64,000 nucleotides of DNA from assembly GCA_013396635.1 (NCBI GenBank), contig WBMW01001602.1:74046-138045 (forward strand), read 5' to 3'. This document shows positions 39,601 through 50,325 of the stretch, piece by piece (positions within the stretch are counted from its first letter, which is position 1; the number at the start of each line of letters is the position of its first letter). The translations under genes and the position numbers were made by a program. A model generated the notes under the pieces. That model had not been told where the DNA came from. It made no database searches and worked only from the letters and a program-made list of their open reading frames with translations. This stretch comes from Penelope pileata (Eukaryota > Chordata > Aves > Galliformes > Cracidae).

Positions 39601-40439
39601 GCAGAGATCAGACAGATGATCACAGGACCCAGATGTCCAGGACACTGGGCTTTAAGTATTTTCATAGAACTGTTCTTCCTAATTGGATTCTGAACATTTA
39701 ATGAAAATTACAATGCAGTTAGTCTTTTTCTCCACAACAATTTGCTCCTGGACACAAAGGCTGGTGGAGTGGGATAGTCCAGTGAAACTTAGGGTACCTG
39801 AGCAGTCATTGAGCTTTCCCCATTATTTGTACTAAGCTATTAGCATCGAAATCCCGCAGCAGCCTTTCTGGCTTTATAAAATAAATCAGTAGAATCTGTT
39901 TTTCCTACTTCTGAGCACATATGTTTTACTGCAAGCAAGGAAGGTGAAATCAACTTCTCTTAACTGGTTCTACAGAATCTTTTAAAACAGAAATACATAG
40001 AGAAAAGCAGTCACGGTAGGAGGTAGGGAAGCTTCCTGGAATCAGAGCAAAATAAGAATTTACAAAGCCAAAGTCCCATCTATGGGCGAAAAAAAAATAA
40101 AAGCAGTACACTATCAACATTTTGACTTCCTATACACATTCTATCTTGAAATTAAATTGCAGTTATATAAAATACATAACTTTTACACAGGACTGTGACA
40201 CAGAAGCAAGTCAAGAGAGCTGTAAAGTTTCAAAACCACAAGGTCTTTTCAGAACCAATGGCCGAGACCCTCTTGGAATGTTTTTCAGCAAGATTTTTTT
40301 GGCTATTCAGCTTAAGTCTGTGATTTATGCATCTTCATATTAAGATGATAACTAACATCCTTTATTTTTCTTGGCAAGCACTTCAGTTTTTATTGATATG
40401 TAGAAATACCATTTTCACAGCTCTCACTAACAGTTCAGA
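36401..40439. other. Intronic stretch without genes
   Basis: Apart from the T27 tract, AT-rich unique-looking intron. No interspersed repeat, exon or strong motif was recognised. Confidence 0.6.
36612..36638. repeat. T27 homopolymer
   Basis: The longest single-base run in the window. On the minus strand it would be A27, but I find no retrotransposon or retrocopy body next to it, so it is listed as simple sequence. Confidence 0.9.
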
Positions 40440-41020
40440 GGCCTTGCTTTCCTCACTGCTAGGTGGCGCTTATGGCAAGGAATGCCCCCATGCTCTCAAC
40501 CTGTCTACACCTGCAAAGCAAAGAGATACATTTATGGAGACGGAGGGAGCAACTGCAATTTTTGGGAGCAGGGATCTGAAGAAGAATCAGTGTGTTCACC
40601 TTTGGATTACTTCAGTGCTTTCTTTTGCAATTACAGGGCATTAGGTGCTCGGATCCTGCATGAAAATAGCAATTTCACTCATTTGCCAAATAGTGCATTG
40701 CATCCAAATGTAGGCATAAAACACTCTGTAGCAGCATTTCCTCTCCTATTTCTGTGGAGAATTTCTTTGCGCGCTTTTTTGTTTTCTTCTCGCCCTTCTG
40801 ATTAGAAAGGTGCTTTGAACATTTGTTCAAGGTCAGCAAGTTTGCAGTGAAAACAAAGAGCCCTAATTTTTTCATCTTGCAGGCCTGGATTGCGAGGAGC
40901 TGCAAACAGACTCCTTTCAGTCCTAGAGCTGAGAGGAGACCAAAGGATTTAGCATAAGATGCGCAACCGCGTAGCATCACACCCCACCCTGTGGCCATAG
41001 AGAGGTAACTAAAGGTCATT
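40440..41020. promoter_or_regulatory. Candidate regulatory or cryptic exonic block: clustered CpGs and few stops
   Basis: Non-repetitive sequence with clusters of CpG that stand out in this CpG-poor intron (for example TTTGCGCGCTTTTTTG near 40767 and GCGCAACCGCGTAGC near 40960). Frames of more than 100 codons overlap on both strands (plus 40327-40644 and 40482-40805; minus 40675-41019), so stops are rare locally. None of the three translations resembles a known family to me. A CTCF-like site opens the block. I favour a regulatory element over a gene, but only by inference. Confidence 0.35.
40456..40470 (+). promoter_or_regulatory. Strong CTCF-like motif
   Basis: CTGCTAGGTGGCGCT agrees with the CTCF core CCASYAGRKGGCRSY at 13 of 15 positions, with a full YAGRKGGCRSY half. 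It is oriented opposite to the weaker motif at 30.67 kb, giving a divergent pair about 9.8 kb apart. Confidence 0.5.
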
Positions 41021-41811
41021 CGAAAATCAAATGAAAATTAAAAAAGCAGGCATGGAGTTGAGCAAAACCAACATTAGGGGTAAAAAAGAAAAAAACACTG
41101 TATCTAATATGTAGATGTTATCACATATAGAACATAACCTGGAATCGCAGATAAATAGAAAAAGGTAGAAATGTGCATTAGCAAACATTAAAATGACTCC
41201 AGAGGATTCTACAGCAGGGAAGACTCCATCAAGATTAATGACATGTCCCTCCTAGCAAAGGGCTCTGGATATTGACACCTCATCTTATTACCCTGTGCCC
41301 TATGACCAACACCAGAGTGAAACCACCAACCTCAGGATCCATAGGAGTAGTGGACGGGCAAACCTTAAGCCAGGAAAGGAGCAGAAATGAAGATGTGCCT
41401 ATAACAATTTTAAGAGTAATTTTTTTTTTAATGCAACTAAGAATAATTAGACTCTTAACATTTCAATTATACTAACTATAAATGCTCTATTTATATAAAA
41501 TACCCATTGGCTTCCTTTTCGCCCATAAACAAGATTTTCAGCATAACTCAAGGTCAAAGTGTTTTAACCTCAGAAGTATCCACAGGGCCCACAGTACTCT
41601 AATTTGAGCTGCTGGACCCCTAAATTCTCAAGGTCACCTTTGTATGCCCTAGGTTTGCGGGAAGCACAAACGGAGAATTTCTCAGAAGTCTCTTAGATGC
41701 AGGAGTTTACTCACATTTCTGTACAGAATCTGTTACAAACAGCATGAGTCTTGCAGGTAGAGATGATAAATATACACTGTATGTTTACGTATAATATAAA
41801 TTTACATAAGA
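41021..41811. other. Intronic stretch without genes
   Basis: AT-rich unique-looking sequence between the CpG-bearing block and the next CR1. Nothing further recognised. Confidence 0.55.
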
Positions 41812-42290
41812 GAAAACTGGGCTCCTCAGTTCAAGAAAGACAGGAAACCACTGCAGAGAGTCCAGTGGAAGGTAACAAAGATGATTAGGGGGCCTGATGC
41901 ATCTCTCTTATGAGGAATGGCTGACAGACCTGGGACCGTTTAGCCTGAAGAAGACTGAGGGGGGATCTTATCAATACTTATAAATATCTAAAGGGCAGGA
42001 GACAAGTGGATGGGGCCAGGTTCTTCTCAGTCACGTGCAGCACCAGGACAAGGGGCAATGGGCACAAACTGGAACACAGGAAGTTCCATCTGAACATGAG
42101 AAAGAACTTCTTTGAGGGTGACAGAGCACTGGAACAGACTGCCCAGGGAGGCTGTGAAGTCTCCCTCTCCAGAGATATTCAAGATCTGTCAGGATGCTTT
42201 CCTGGGCAACCTACTGTAGGGAACTCTTTTTAAAAGGTGGAGTAGACTTGATCTCCAGAGATCTCTTCCAGCCCCTACAATTCTGTGATA
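41812..42290 (+). repeat. CR1 LINE 3' region, relatively well preserved
   Basis: The full order of CR1 3' UTR blocks is legible: 'ggaaggtaacaaagatgatt', 'ctcttatgaggaatggctga', 'gggaccgtttagcctgaaga', 'gggatcttatcaatacttat', 'aactggaacacaggaagttc', 'cactggaacagactgcccag', then 'cttgatctccagagatctct' and the terminus CAATTCTGTGATA. It is 5'-truncated at about 480 bp, as is usual for CR1. It is antisense to GABBR2. Confidence 0.95.
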
Positions 42291-43189
42291 ACCAGCCTTT
42301 CACATATTCATGGAGTACCTTTCCAGGCTCTCAGCTGAGCAGACATGCCTTGTGTGCAGGAACTGGGCCACCTGAGCTGCCACTTGCAAGGGGAGGCTGA
42401 GGGCAAAAGCAGAGCTTATGTCATAAAAAAGCTGAAAACATGATGGAAGAAGGCACAGTCATCCAGAACCTGGCAGCCAAGCCTCCCCAACTCCTGTATC
42501 TAACTACAAGAGATGGACAAACAGATAGGACTCTGATGAGAAACGGAAGAATCAGGGGCACATAATGATATGACTACAGCCCATTTGGGTCTCAAGGTTT
42601 GGTCCGTGCTGGCCCACCTCTGTGGGCAAAGCTCCTTGCACACCATGCACATCTGGTCCTCCACAGCCCCTTCCCAACATTTCTCCCAGCTGCACCTTTC
42701 CCCTAAGAGCAGGGAGGCATGCAGACTGCCCTTACAGCAGAAAGAACATCTCACTCAAACAAATGCACCTGAAATGAAACATTATTTTAGAATAATGTAT
42801 CATCATGAGAAAGGCATGTGTATCTTTTGAGCACACTTCATTATAGACGAACACAAAGACAGCCCAAACGTAGGTAGGTTGTGGTCACTTGGTTTCAGAA
42901 TATGCATGGACTGCACCCAGAACCATAAAGGATGCAATGTGCAGATGACTCTTTTATCCAAAGTGCAACAAGACTCCAAATAAATCCACCTGATGCAACG
43001 TGGTCACTTCATGGCTGGCTGAATAGTTGACAGTCCCATCGATAGAGCTTCTGCCACTGTTGGACTGTACAAGCACAGATGCTTTTCTCCAAAAAAAACC
43101 ACTTATCTATTTGCTTTTTGAGTAAAACAATTTCTTACAAGAATATGCTGGTTTGTGTATTTCGAGACTGAGTACTCTCCTCCTCCTGC
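42291..43189. other. Intronic stretch without genes
   Basis: Moderately GC-rich for this window. Frames at 42500-42830 on both strands are short and unrecognised. No repeat family was identified. Confidence 0.5.
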
Positions 43190-43440
43190 CTGTTACCCGT
43201 GGAGACTAGATGCTGGCATGGTCACCATGGAAACAGTGGACAAACTTCAGATGTTTTCACTGCTGTAGATAAAAGCCATCTGCGTGATTTTTTCACTTCT
43301 GTCCCTCACACTGCCAGCGTGGGCTTGCAGCCATGCACCACTCCCAGGCTGCAGCCCCATGGCTGCTGGTGGGGAGCAGGGCTAGCCCTGCAGCAGTGGC
43401 AGCAGCACATGCAGCAGCCTGCTCCACCTTCACATCCCAC
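43190..43440. promoter_or_regulatory. GC-rich patch containing an RFX X-box
   Basis: A local rise in G+C with CAG/CTG-rich words (GCAGCAGTGGCAGCAGCAC near 43390) inside AT-rich intron. It does not match a repeat I know. A plus-strand frame of 95 codons covers it (43199-43486) but shows no domain, and I do not call it a gene. The X-box at 43221 is the main reason to consider an enhancer. Confidence 0.35.
43221..43234 (+). promoter_or_regulatory. RFX-family X-box motif
   Basis: GTCACCATGGAAAC fits the RFX X-box consensus (GTNNCC-AT-GGNAAC) at every constrained position. RFX factors act in neurons and ciliated cells, which would suit a neuronal gene, but occupancy is unproven. Confidence 0.5.
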
Positions 43441-46080
43441 TTCTAAGAAAGAGGCTACTTGGAAAACTTATCTGCATTTTTTCTGACCTTGTTCCAACAG
43501 CAAGTACAGAGTTTGCCTAAATATACAAAAAAAAAAATTGGATTAACTAAGTTTATAGGTTAGTTTAAAACAATAAAATTGATTAATTTCCATTCTTTCA
43601 CATTCATTCTAAGTGTAGCCCCTAACAGTCTCTACAAGTTTCCAAATTTTGTTTTGAGATCTGTCAGTGTGCTTTTGTGTCCCAAACATCTTCAACACAT
43701 CAGGGACAGATCTTACAAAAACATATCCCATCTTCAACCAATTAATTTTAAAAAACAAATAATGCAAAGAAAAATTTGCCCATATAATAAGGGAACTCTG
43801 AGCCCCTATTCTGATAGAATCTGAGTTGTGATGCATCTGCACAGTTTTTACTAATAGAGTGTGGATTATCCAACATTCAGAATTCACTGTGATATAAGAA
43901 TTTCAATTGTTTTCCCCCAAAATTATAAACCAGCAGTCACCACGGAAGGTCTCGAGTGTGGATTTGTCAATACTGAAGTCATGTCCATGTTTATTCAGGT
44001 ACAGGTGATCATAAACTCATGAACAGCTGTCTTCCTGATACATGAGGTGAAAATTCAGTGAGCTCTCATGAAGTTGCACTGCTTTTCTCTGGCTAGCAAG
44101 TATTGCTGTTACCCCCCCCCCACTCCCCTGCAGTAGGCTGAGGTGATGGAATACAATCAGAAGGATCTATTAATTAAACCACAGATTAAGTTTCTACAGC
44201 TTTTCCAGACAACACTGACTGGATGTTCTATTACACATAACATATGTGAAGGCTGAGTTTTGGGTTGCTGTTCTTGCAGGGTTTCTAAGGGTTGATTCTT
44301 TTTTTTTTTTTTTGCTCATTACCAGACGCAGATTAGAGAAACAGACACATCCTAAAGCCAAGATTTTGATATTGCTACATGAACATACCCTTTCTGTGCA
44401 TTCAAAAAATTACATCATTGTAAAAAGCCAATTCTTTCCACAATAGCTCTTCAATTACAAAGACAGACATCTCAGGGGATACTTCCTAATTGCAGAAATC
44501 ACTTGCAACTGTTTTTATTTCTCAGTGGGTGGAAATATACTGTTTGACGTTACATGCCTGTTATGTGTTTATGCTGTCTGTAGCTTATAAATTGATTCCC
44601 AACAAAACAATATTCTGAAATAATTTTCTTATATTTTGTTAAAGTTCCCAGCCAAATCAAGGCCTGCTGCAAATTAAGGACAGCCCAAGGAGGGGGCAGC
44701 TGGTGTTCCAGATAGCAAGAGTTCTTTATCTGCCTGCATACAGACAGTTCTATCCTGCAGAACAATCTCCAGCATGATCCTGCCACAGGCTACCATTAAT
44801 AGCGACCACCACTTCTTAAGCATCTCTCTAATAAACTAAAAACAGTTTATTTTTCTTGTGTTATTTCCTCAAATGTCACATCGTTCTTACGTGCTTGTTT
44901 TTTTTTTTTTTATTCTGAATCCTTTCCAGCTTCTAATCATCACTTTCTTTGATGAAATGGGCATAACAGAACTGAATACTGGAATTGGAATAAAGGAATT
45001 AGTGCTCAATTATTAGCTATAAAATGTTCCCACTGCTGTTTGATATTCTCATGTTTAAGAATCTCATGTTTGTTCAGCTATTAAGTGATCCCCAAATTCT
45101 CAGTTATTCACACACAAGACTCATCTCATTTGAAAATTTTACCAGTAACAATTTGGTTTTCCTCATATTGGTGACAGCTTTGGCTCATAAACAGATTCCC
45201 AGAACTGGGAACAGAAGTCATACTATAAAAGAAAAAACAAACTGTGTATTTTTGAATACACACAAAGCAGGATTTGCTAGGTACGCTGTGATGCGGCTCC
45301 TATTAATTTATGTGCACTGCTTTGATTATAATGCTGGTTTTTTAAGCAAGGGTATAAGATATTGTCAGGACAAAAGACTGGATGATGTAACTTTGCCAGC
45401 ACAAACTGTAATCTTGCCAAGTTTGACAAGACTGCTTTTCCATATTTCACACTAAGATTCTGTTAATTTTTACTAATCTTCAGCTCTTTACTAACTAGTC
45501 TTATAGCATACTTTCTATAACTCTAGCTGGAAATAACATCTAAAAAATACAAGTGTTTGAGCTTGAAGTATTGCATTATCTGTTCTCCAACGGTGAAACA
45601 AAACCTTCTCCCCCAGAAAACAATCTGCCGGAACTCCTTCATTACATCCCACAGATCTCAGGATGAAACAAACCTTAATGGACCAGAACTATACAAATAG
45701 CTACATAAAATTCCTAGGAGATTAGACAGTTTTATAGCTTTTTAGCAACTCCTCTGTCATAAAAAATAAATTCAATCTTACTGTAAACAGAACATAAGAT
45801 CAACATGCTTTTCAAAAATGTTCTGCCTTTTTCGTATTTGGATGGACTACCTGTGTTTAAAAGGAAGTATGGAAGCCTATACCATTATTTACTTCTCTAT
45901 CAATTTTATAAGATCTCTCAATTATTTTTCTTTATATCTATAAAAATGCCATAGAATATAACTTTCATTACTCCCTTAATTTCACCTACCAAGTTTCTTT
46001 CTTGCAATTCAGTTATAATTTTATAAGCTTGTATTATATTATCTCATTGCTTCCATTTTATCAACTTTTTTTCTACTTTA
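43441..46080. other. Intronic stretch without genes
   Basis: Contains a C10 run (44112-44121) and a T15 run (44299-44313). A plus-strand frame of 143 codons at 45024-45455 has no recognisable family and is within what chance gives in 64 kb of AT-rich DNA, so it is not called. Confidence 0.55.
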
Positions 46081-46520
46081 ATCATAGAATCACTGAATGG
46101 TTTGGGTTGAAAGGGATCTCAAAACCCACCCAGTCCCACCCCCTGCCATGGGCAGGGCCACCCACCAGCTCAGGCTGCCCAGGGCCCATCCAACCTGGCC
46201 TTGAGCTCCTCCAGGGATGGGGCACCCACAGTTCTCTGAGCATCTGGGCCAGGGCCTCACCTCTCTCTAAAGAATTTCTTCCTAACATAGAATCACAGAA
46301 TTGTAGGGGTTGGAAGGAACCTCTAGAGATCATCGAGTCCTACCCCCCTGCCAAAGCAGGTTCCCTAGAGCGGGATGCACAGGCAACATCTAACCTAAGT
46401 CTCCCCTCTTTCAGTTTAAAACCATTTCCCCTTGTCCTATCACTACCAGATCATGTAAGAAGTCATTTTCCCTCCTGTTTATAAGCTCCCTTTAAATATT
46501 TCAGCTGGGCTATCAGCAGT
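46081..46520 (-). mobile_element. CR1 LINE 3' region, interrupted by a second CR1
   Basis: The outer copy has its 3' end at 46081 (ATCATAGAATCACTGAATGG) and runs right to left through 'ccaacctggccttgagctcc', 'tccagggatggggcaccca' and 'aagaatttcttcctaac'. It resumes at 46390 with 'ctaacctaagtctcccctct', 'ttcagtttaaaaccatttcc' and 'ccttgtcctatcactacca', which is the expected next part of the same CR1 subfamily. The far boundary near 46520 is approximate. It is sense relative to GABBR2. Confidence 0.92.
46289..46384 (-). mobile_element. Short 5'-truncated CR1 nested in the outer CR1, with 5-bp target duplication
   Basis: AGAATCACAGAATTGTAGGG and the following 'ttggaaggaacctctagaga', 'tcatcgagtcc' and 'ctgccaaagcaggttcccta' belong to a different CR1 subfamily from the host copy. 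AACAT flanks it on both sides (46284-46288 and 46385-46389), and removing the insert with one AACAT restores the host CR1 order. Only about 96 bp was inserted. Confidence 0.88.
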
Positions 46521-49500
46521 GTTGCCTTCTTACACAAGTCCCCTCCAATTCCTTTGGGACAAATCTGAGGTTTTTCCCTGCTGCTTCCTACAGTGACAGT
46601 GTTTCCTGGCCCTTCTCTGTCACTTAGAAGCACACCCCCTTCCTGCATTGAAGGCAATTTAAAGCTCAGACTAGATAAAGAGAAGTCGTTCAAAGGTATC
46701 CTCTAGACATATTTCCTGGAAGTATTTGAGACTAGATTTTTCTTCAAATGTTTCAAGATGTCAATTTTATCCTTTCAATCAAGTGCATTAGTACACTTAG
46801 ATTTCAATCTTTGCAAAACTTTTTTTTTTTTAAAAAATAACATTCAATAAAGAAATCTACTACTGCTGTTTGAAACCAGTTGTTTGCATATAAATATGCA
46901 TTTATTGTCATCCCTTGGTTACTGTTTTTTGTTGGTTATCTGCACTGCATGTTGGTAATCCACAACCATAATAAAAAGATGTAGAAATTAAGTTAGGTTT
47001 AATAACCTGCATTAGGAAATGTTACATCTGCCACTTTTAATGTAGGATAAAACCCAACACACTGGAGAAATGGCTGCTGTACATCCTAAGTGTCTCCAGT
47101 GCCAAGGAGAACGTTCTTAGAGAACCAGCAGAGCAACAACAATGAAAAAGAAATATATTAGTGACAGCAGTACTTTTTTTTTTTCCCCCTCCAGTTTAGG
47201 AAACTAAAAATAGGATTATGATTATACAATTCTTTTTCATACACATCTCAGGCCACAGGCTAGACCTAGGAGGGCATTGCTGTCTCAGGACCTCAGAAAG
47301 AGATACAAAGACATAAAGCTCATTTATGAACATCTAAGCATGGTGTTCAAAGGAACAGTACAAATAATTCAATCATAAGAATCATCCCACAATACAGTAA
47401 CAAATAATTTCAGAAAGAATACACCCACAATTATTACTTTAAATTTATCATCACTAACAAGTTGGAAGACTTACAATGAATAACACGGTGAATACCTTTG
47501 CTTAGAACATGCCACAAGACAAGGACACATTAGCTTATGTAAATGAAAGGTATTTATTCACACCAATATTGCACTTATGCTGTGTGTACACTTAACCGAG
47601 GTTGCTCAACACTCGTAAGTCAATTCTTCTTAGCTGATTTCAGATCCCAACTTCAAAACACAGTTGATTTTATTAAAGTTGAAATTCATTAGATTTTCAA
47701 ATCAGTGAGACAGACAAATCAGTTGACAGCCAGAACTATCTAGCTTCAAGGAAAGTCAATGCAAGCTGTAGAGAAAAGATGACAAAGAGGAAAAAAAAAA
47801 AAGCATGGTCTGAAATCTTTCTGCCAAGATTTTGCTAGTTCTACATCCTTTTGTTTAAATAAATGGTCACAAACAAAAACGAGAGCTCTAGTATCATGGA
47901 GCAGCATTTTCATTCACATAAGCAAACACTGCAAGTACAGTGCAATGGATGTTCTGTGCTTCTTTACCAGCCTCAGAAGAATGAGGCACTCAGAACAGGT
48001 AGTCAGTGGAAAACAGAGATAAGACATTTGCACATTTTAGTTCATGTGAGACTTGAGTCTCTCTAGGCTCCTGGGAGGGGGGAAGAGCACAATGAGACCA
48101 AGAAAGTGAGTCTCCATAAGAGGTTGTAGTTTTCCTTCACCAAATATTCATCTGAGAGCACTGCAGTGTAAGGACTGTGGAGTCAGCAGTAAAGAGTACT
48201 GATTTGCGTGTACCCTCATCAAGCTTAAATCTTGTTCTTCTGAAACAAACTGTCCATAAGGAGATCAGCCCTCATGTAATGTTAGCTGTACCACTTCCCT
48301 CACTCACATCCCCCACAGTAGTTGGGAGCACAATTAATCATCAATTTTTTTTAAAAAAAAAAATTTTTTAAATCCACAGGATACTTTACTTATACCCATC
48401 CTCATTAATCCAACCTATAAGCAGCCCAAGCAGGTGGTTATGCTTTAGAAGTTTAAAAGCTCTGCCCATTTATTTCACCAAAGGTGAAATAAGGAGGCAT
48501 TTCATCATAATGTTTAATCATCTACAAGGAAGAAAGATTATTTTTAAAGACCCAATCTACGAGCTGAAAGTTAAAAGTGAAATCTAATGGCTGCATGTCA
48601 TACACAGAAGTAAGATGGGAAAAAAAAACCTTAAAGCAAAATAAGTACTTACACAAATGATTTAGAGATTTTTCAGCTTCATTGGTAGTTGATTTCAGAA
48701 ATATAACCTAGTTTTACCAGAATTTATGGGGATGAATCAATGACCACTGGGTGCAGTTCCAGCCTCAAATTGCATGGTCTTTTTTCAGTCTAACAGCTTC
48801 TCACTTGAGTTTGCTCTAAAACAGCCCTACATAACCCCTGAGACATTCCTCACATTATATAGGTTCTGGGGAAACCCCTAGCTGCTTTCTCAAATTTTAT
48901 CCGATCTACACAATCAGGCATCATATAATTGATTCAGTTAAGTTGCTTACACATATGCACAGATAAGCTGCTGTCCATCCTTTTGCACTATGCTGAGCTA
49001 TATTCACTCCCGCTTGGTCTGTTTGGCTCACTGCTCTGCGTGGGTAGGAAACAATGCTGAGACTTTCTGGGCTGCCTTATGTACTGTATAGGAACATAGC
49101 AGACAACACACAGGCTTATGACTCCCTCACTGCAGTAGAAGTGACGTGAAGATCTGAAACAGAATCATTCACAATGGGATTAATATTCGAAATTCTACCT
49201 GCAATTTGAAGTACAAGAAAAGCTTACTCTTCAGTGAAACTTTTCTAGCACTAGGAAGAGGAATGATTTGTTTCACAAAATTTCTTCTGGATATAGACTA
49301 AACCAATGCAGCTAAATGCTTTCTCTCAAGATTAGTTTTTACCAGAAATCAAAACTATACTGGAGGGAGCACTGGGGAGAATTGGTGTGTGGGACAACTG
49401 ATGCTACATTTGGGAATGCTGGCAAGGAGCAGAGCAGGGTGGGACTGGCACAAGAACCCAGACAAAGGAGGCAACAAGCAGCCAACAGGAAGGAACATCT

Positions 49501-50035
49501 GATGAACTATCTTGAAGAAATTACAGTTAAACCAGGCAACTCTAAAAGTCAAGAGCGCCGTATGTAAACAAGTCCTGGTAAATAGACATTTATAGAAAGT
49601 GAGATGCTACACTGGAAGGCCTTACAGCGGTCTAGAAAATAACTGTTACCAATGCAATCACTGGAGAAATACTCTTTTTAACAAACTGTTGCCTCGTGTA
49701 ACTAAATGCATTTTTGGAGACAGGATACATACATCAACACCACAACTAATATTGGGAAAGCAATTGACAAGGATGAGAAATAATCATTTGGTAATATTAC
49801 ATGTAAGATTAGAAACTAGAAAGAGATTTAAATATTAAAACTACCTTTGTACCTAAGTACACTAAGCAACTCTGAAAAAAAATAAATCAAGTTACATTTG
49901 AATGCTCTTTTTCACCTGCTGTATACATTTGTTCCCATCTTATTCTAATAGGTAATAAATAAATATTTTTAGCTGACAATGTTTTTGTCATGTTTTTAAT
50001 CAATGCATTTGTGGTACCAAAAACCAAGTTATCCC
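46521..50035. other. Intronic stretch without genes
   Basis: AT-rich intron. The only notable structure is the strand-symmetric A/T tract at 48345-48372. No exon or interspersed repeat was recognised. Confidence 0.6.
48345..48372. repeat. Homopolymer palindrome T8-A11-T6-A3
   Basis: Alternating pure T and A blocks form a self-complementary stretch capable of hairpin or cruciform formation. It is simple sequence with no adjoining gene. Confidence 0.9.
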
Positions 50036-50325
50036 CAAGTGCATGGACCTGAAGGAAGCTAAGACCCCAGGGAATGGCATGGAGCTGCATCAGGAAAGGG
50101 TCAGGTTGTGGATTAGGAAAAGGTTCTTCACCAGAGGGTGGCTGGGCACTGGAACAGGCCCCCCAGGGCAGTTGTCATGGCCTCAAGCTGCTGGAGTTCA
50201 GCAGCACTTGGACAACACTCTCAGACACAGGGTTTGAATATTGGGTGGTCCTGTGTGGAGCCAGGAGTTGGACTCGATGGTCCCCATGGGTCACCTTCAA
50301 GTCAAGATAGATTCTATGATTTTAT
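50036..50325 (+). repeat. CR1 LINE 3' region
   Basis: Recognised by 'ggcatggagctgcatcagga', 'gggtcaggttgtggattagg', 'aaaaggttcttcaccagagg', 'gggcactggaacaggcccc', 'tttgaatattgggtggtcct', GAGTTGGACTCGATGGTCCC and the terminus GATTCTATGATTTTAT. It is about 290 bp, 5'-truncated and antisense to GABBR2. Confidence 0.94.

Noticed and set aside
42006..42400. Plus-strand frames with a plausible protein look (MDGARFFSVTCSTRTRG)
   Set aside because: They are translations of the CR1 3' UTR at 41812-42290, which is non-coding in the element.
45024..45455. 143-codon plus-strand open frame
   Set aside because: Hydrophobic AT-biased composition, no family resemblance and no splice or promoter context. 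About one frame of this length is expected by chance in 64 kb of AT-rich DNA read in six frames.
46002..46484. 160-codon plus-strand open frame, one of the longest in the window
   Set aside because: It is the antisense reading of the nested CR1 elements; the Pro/Gly-rich text comes from the CR1 3' UTR.
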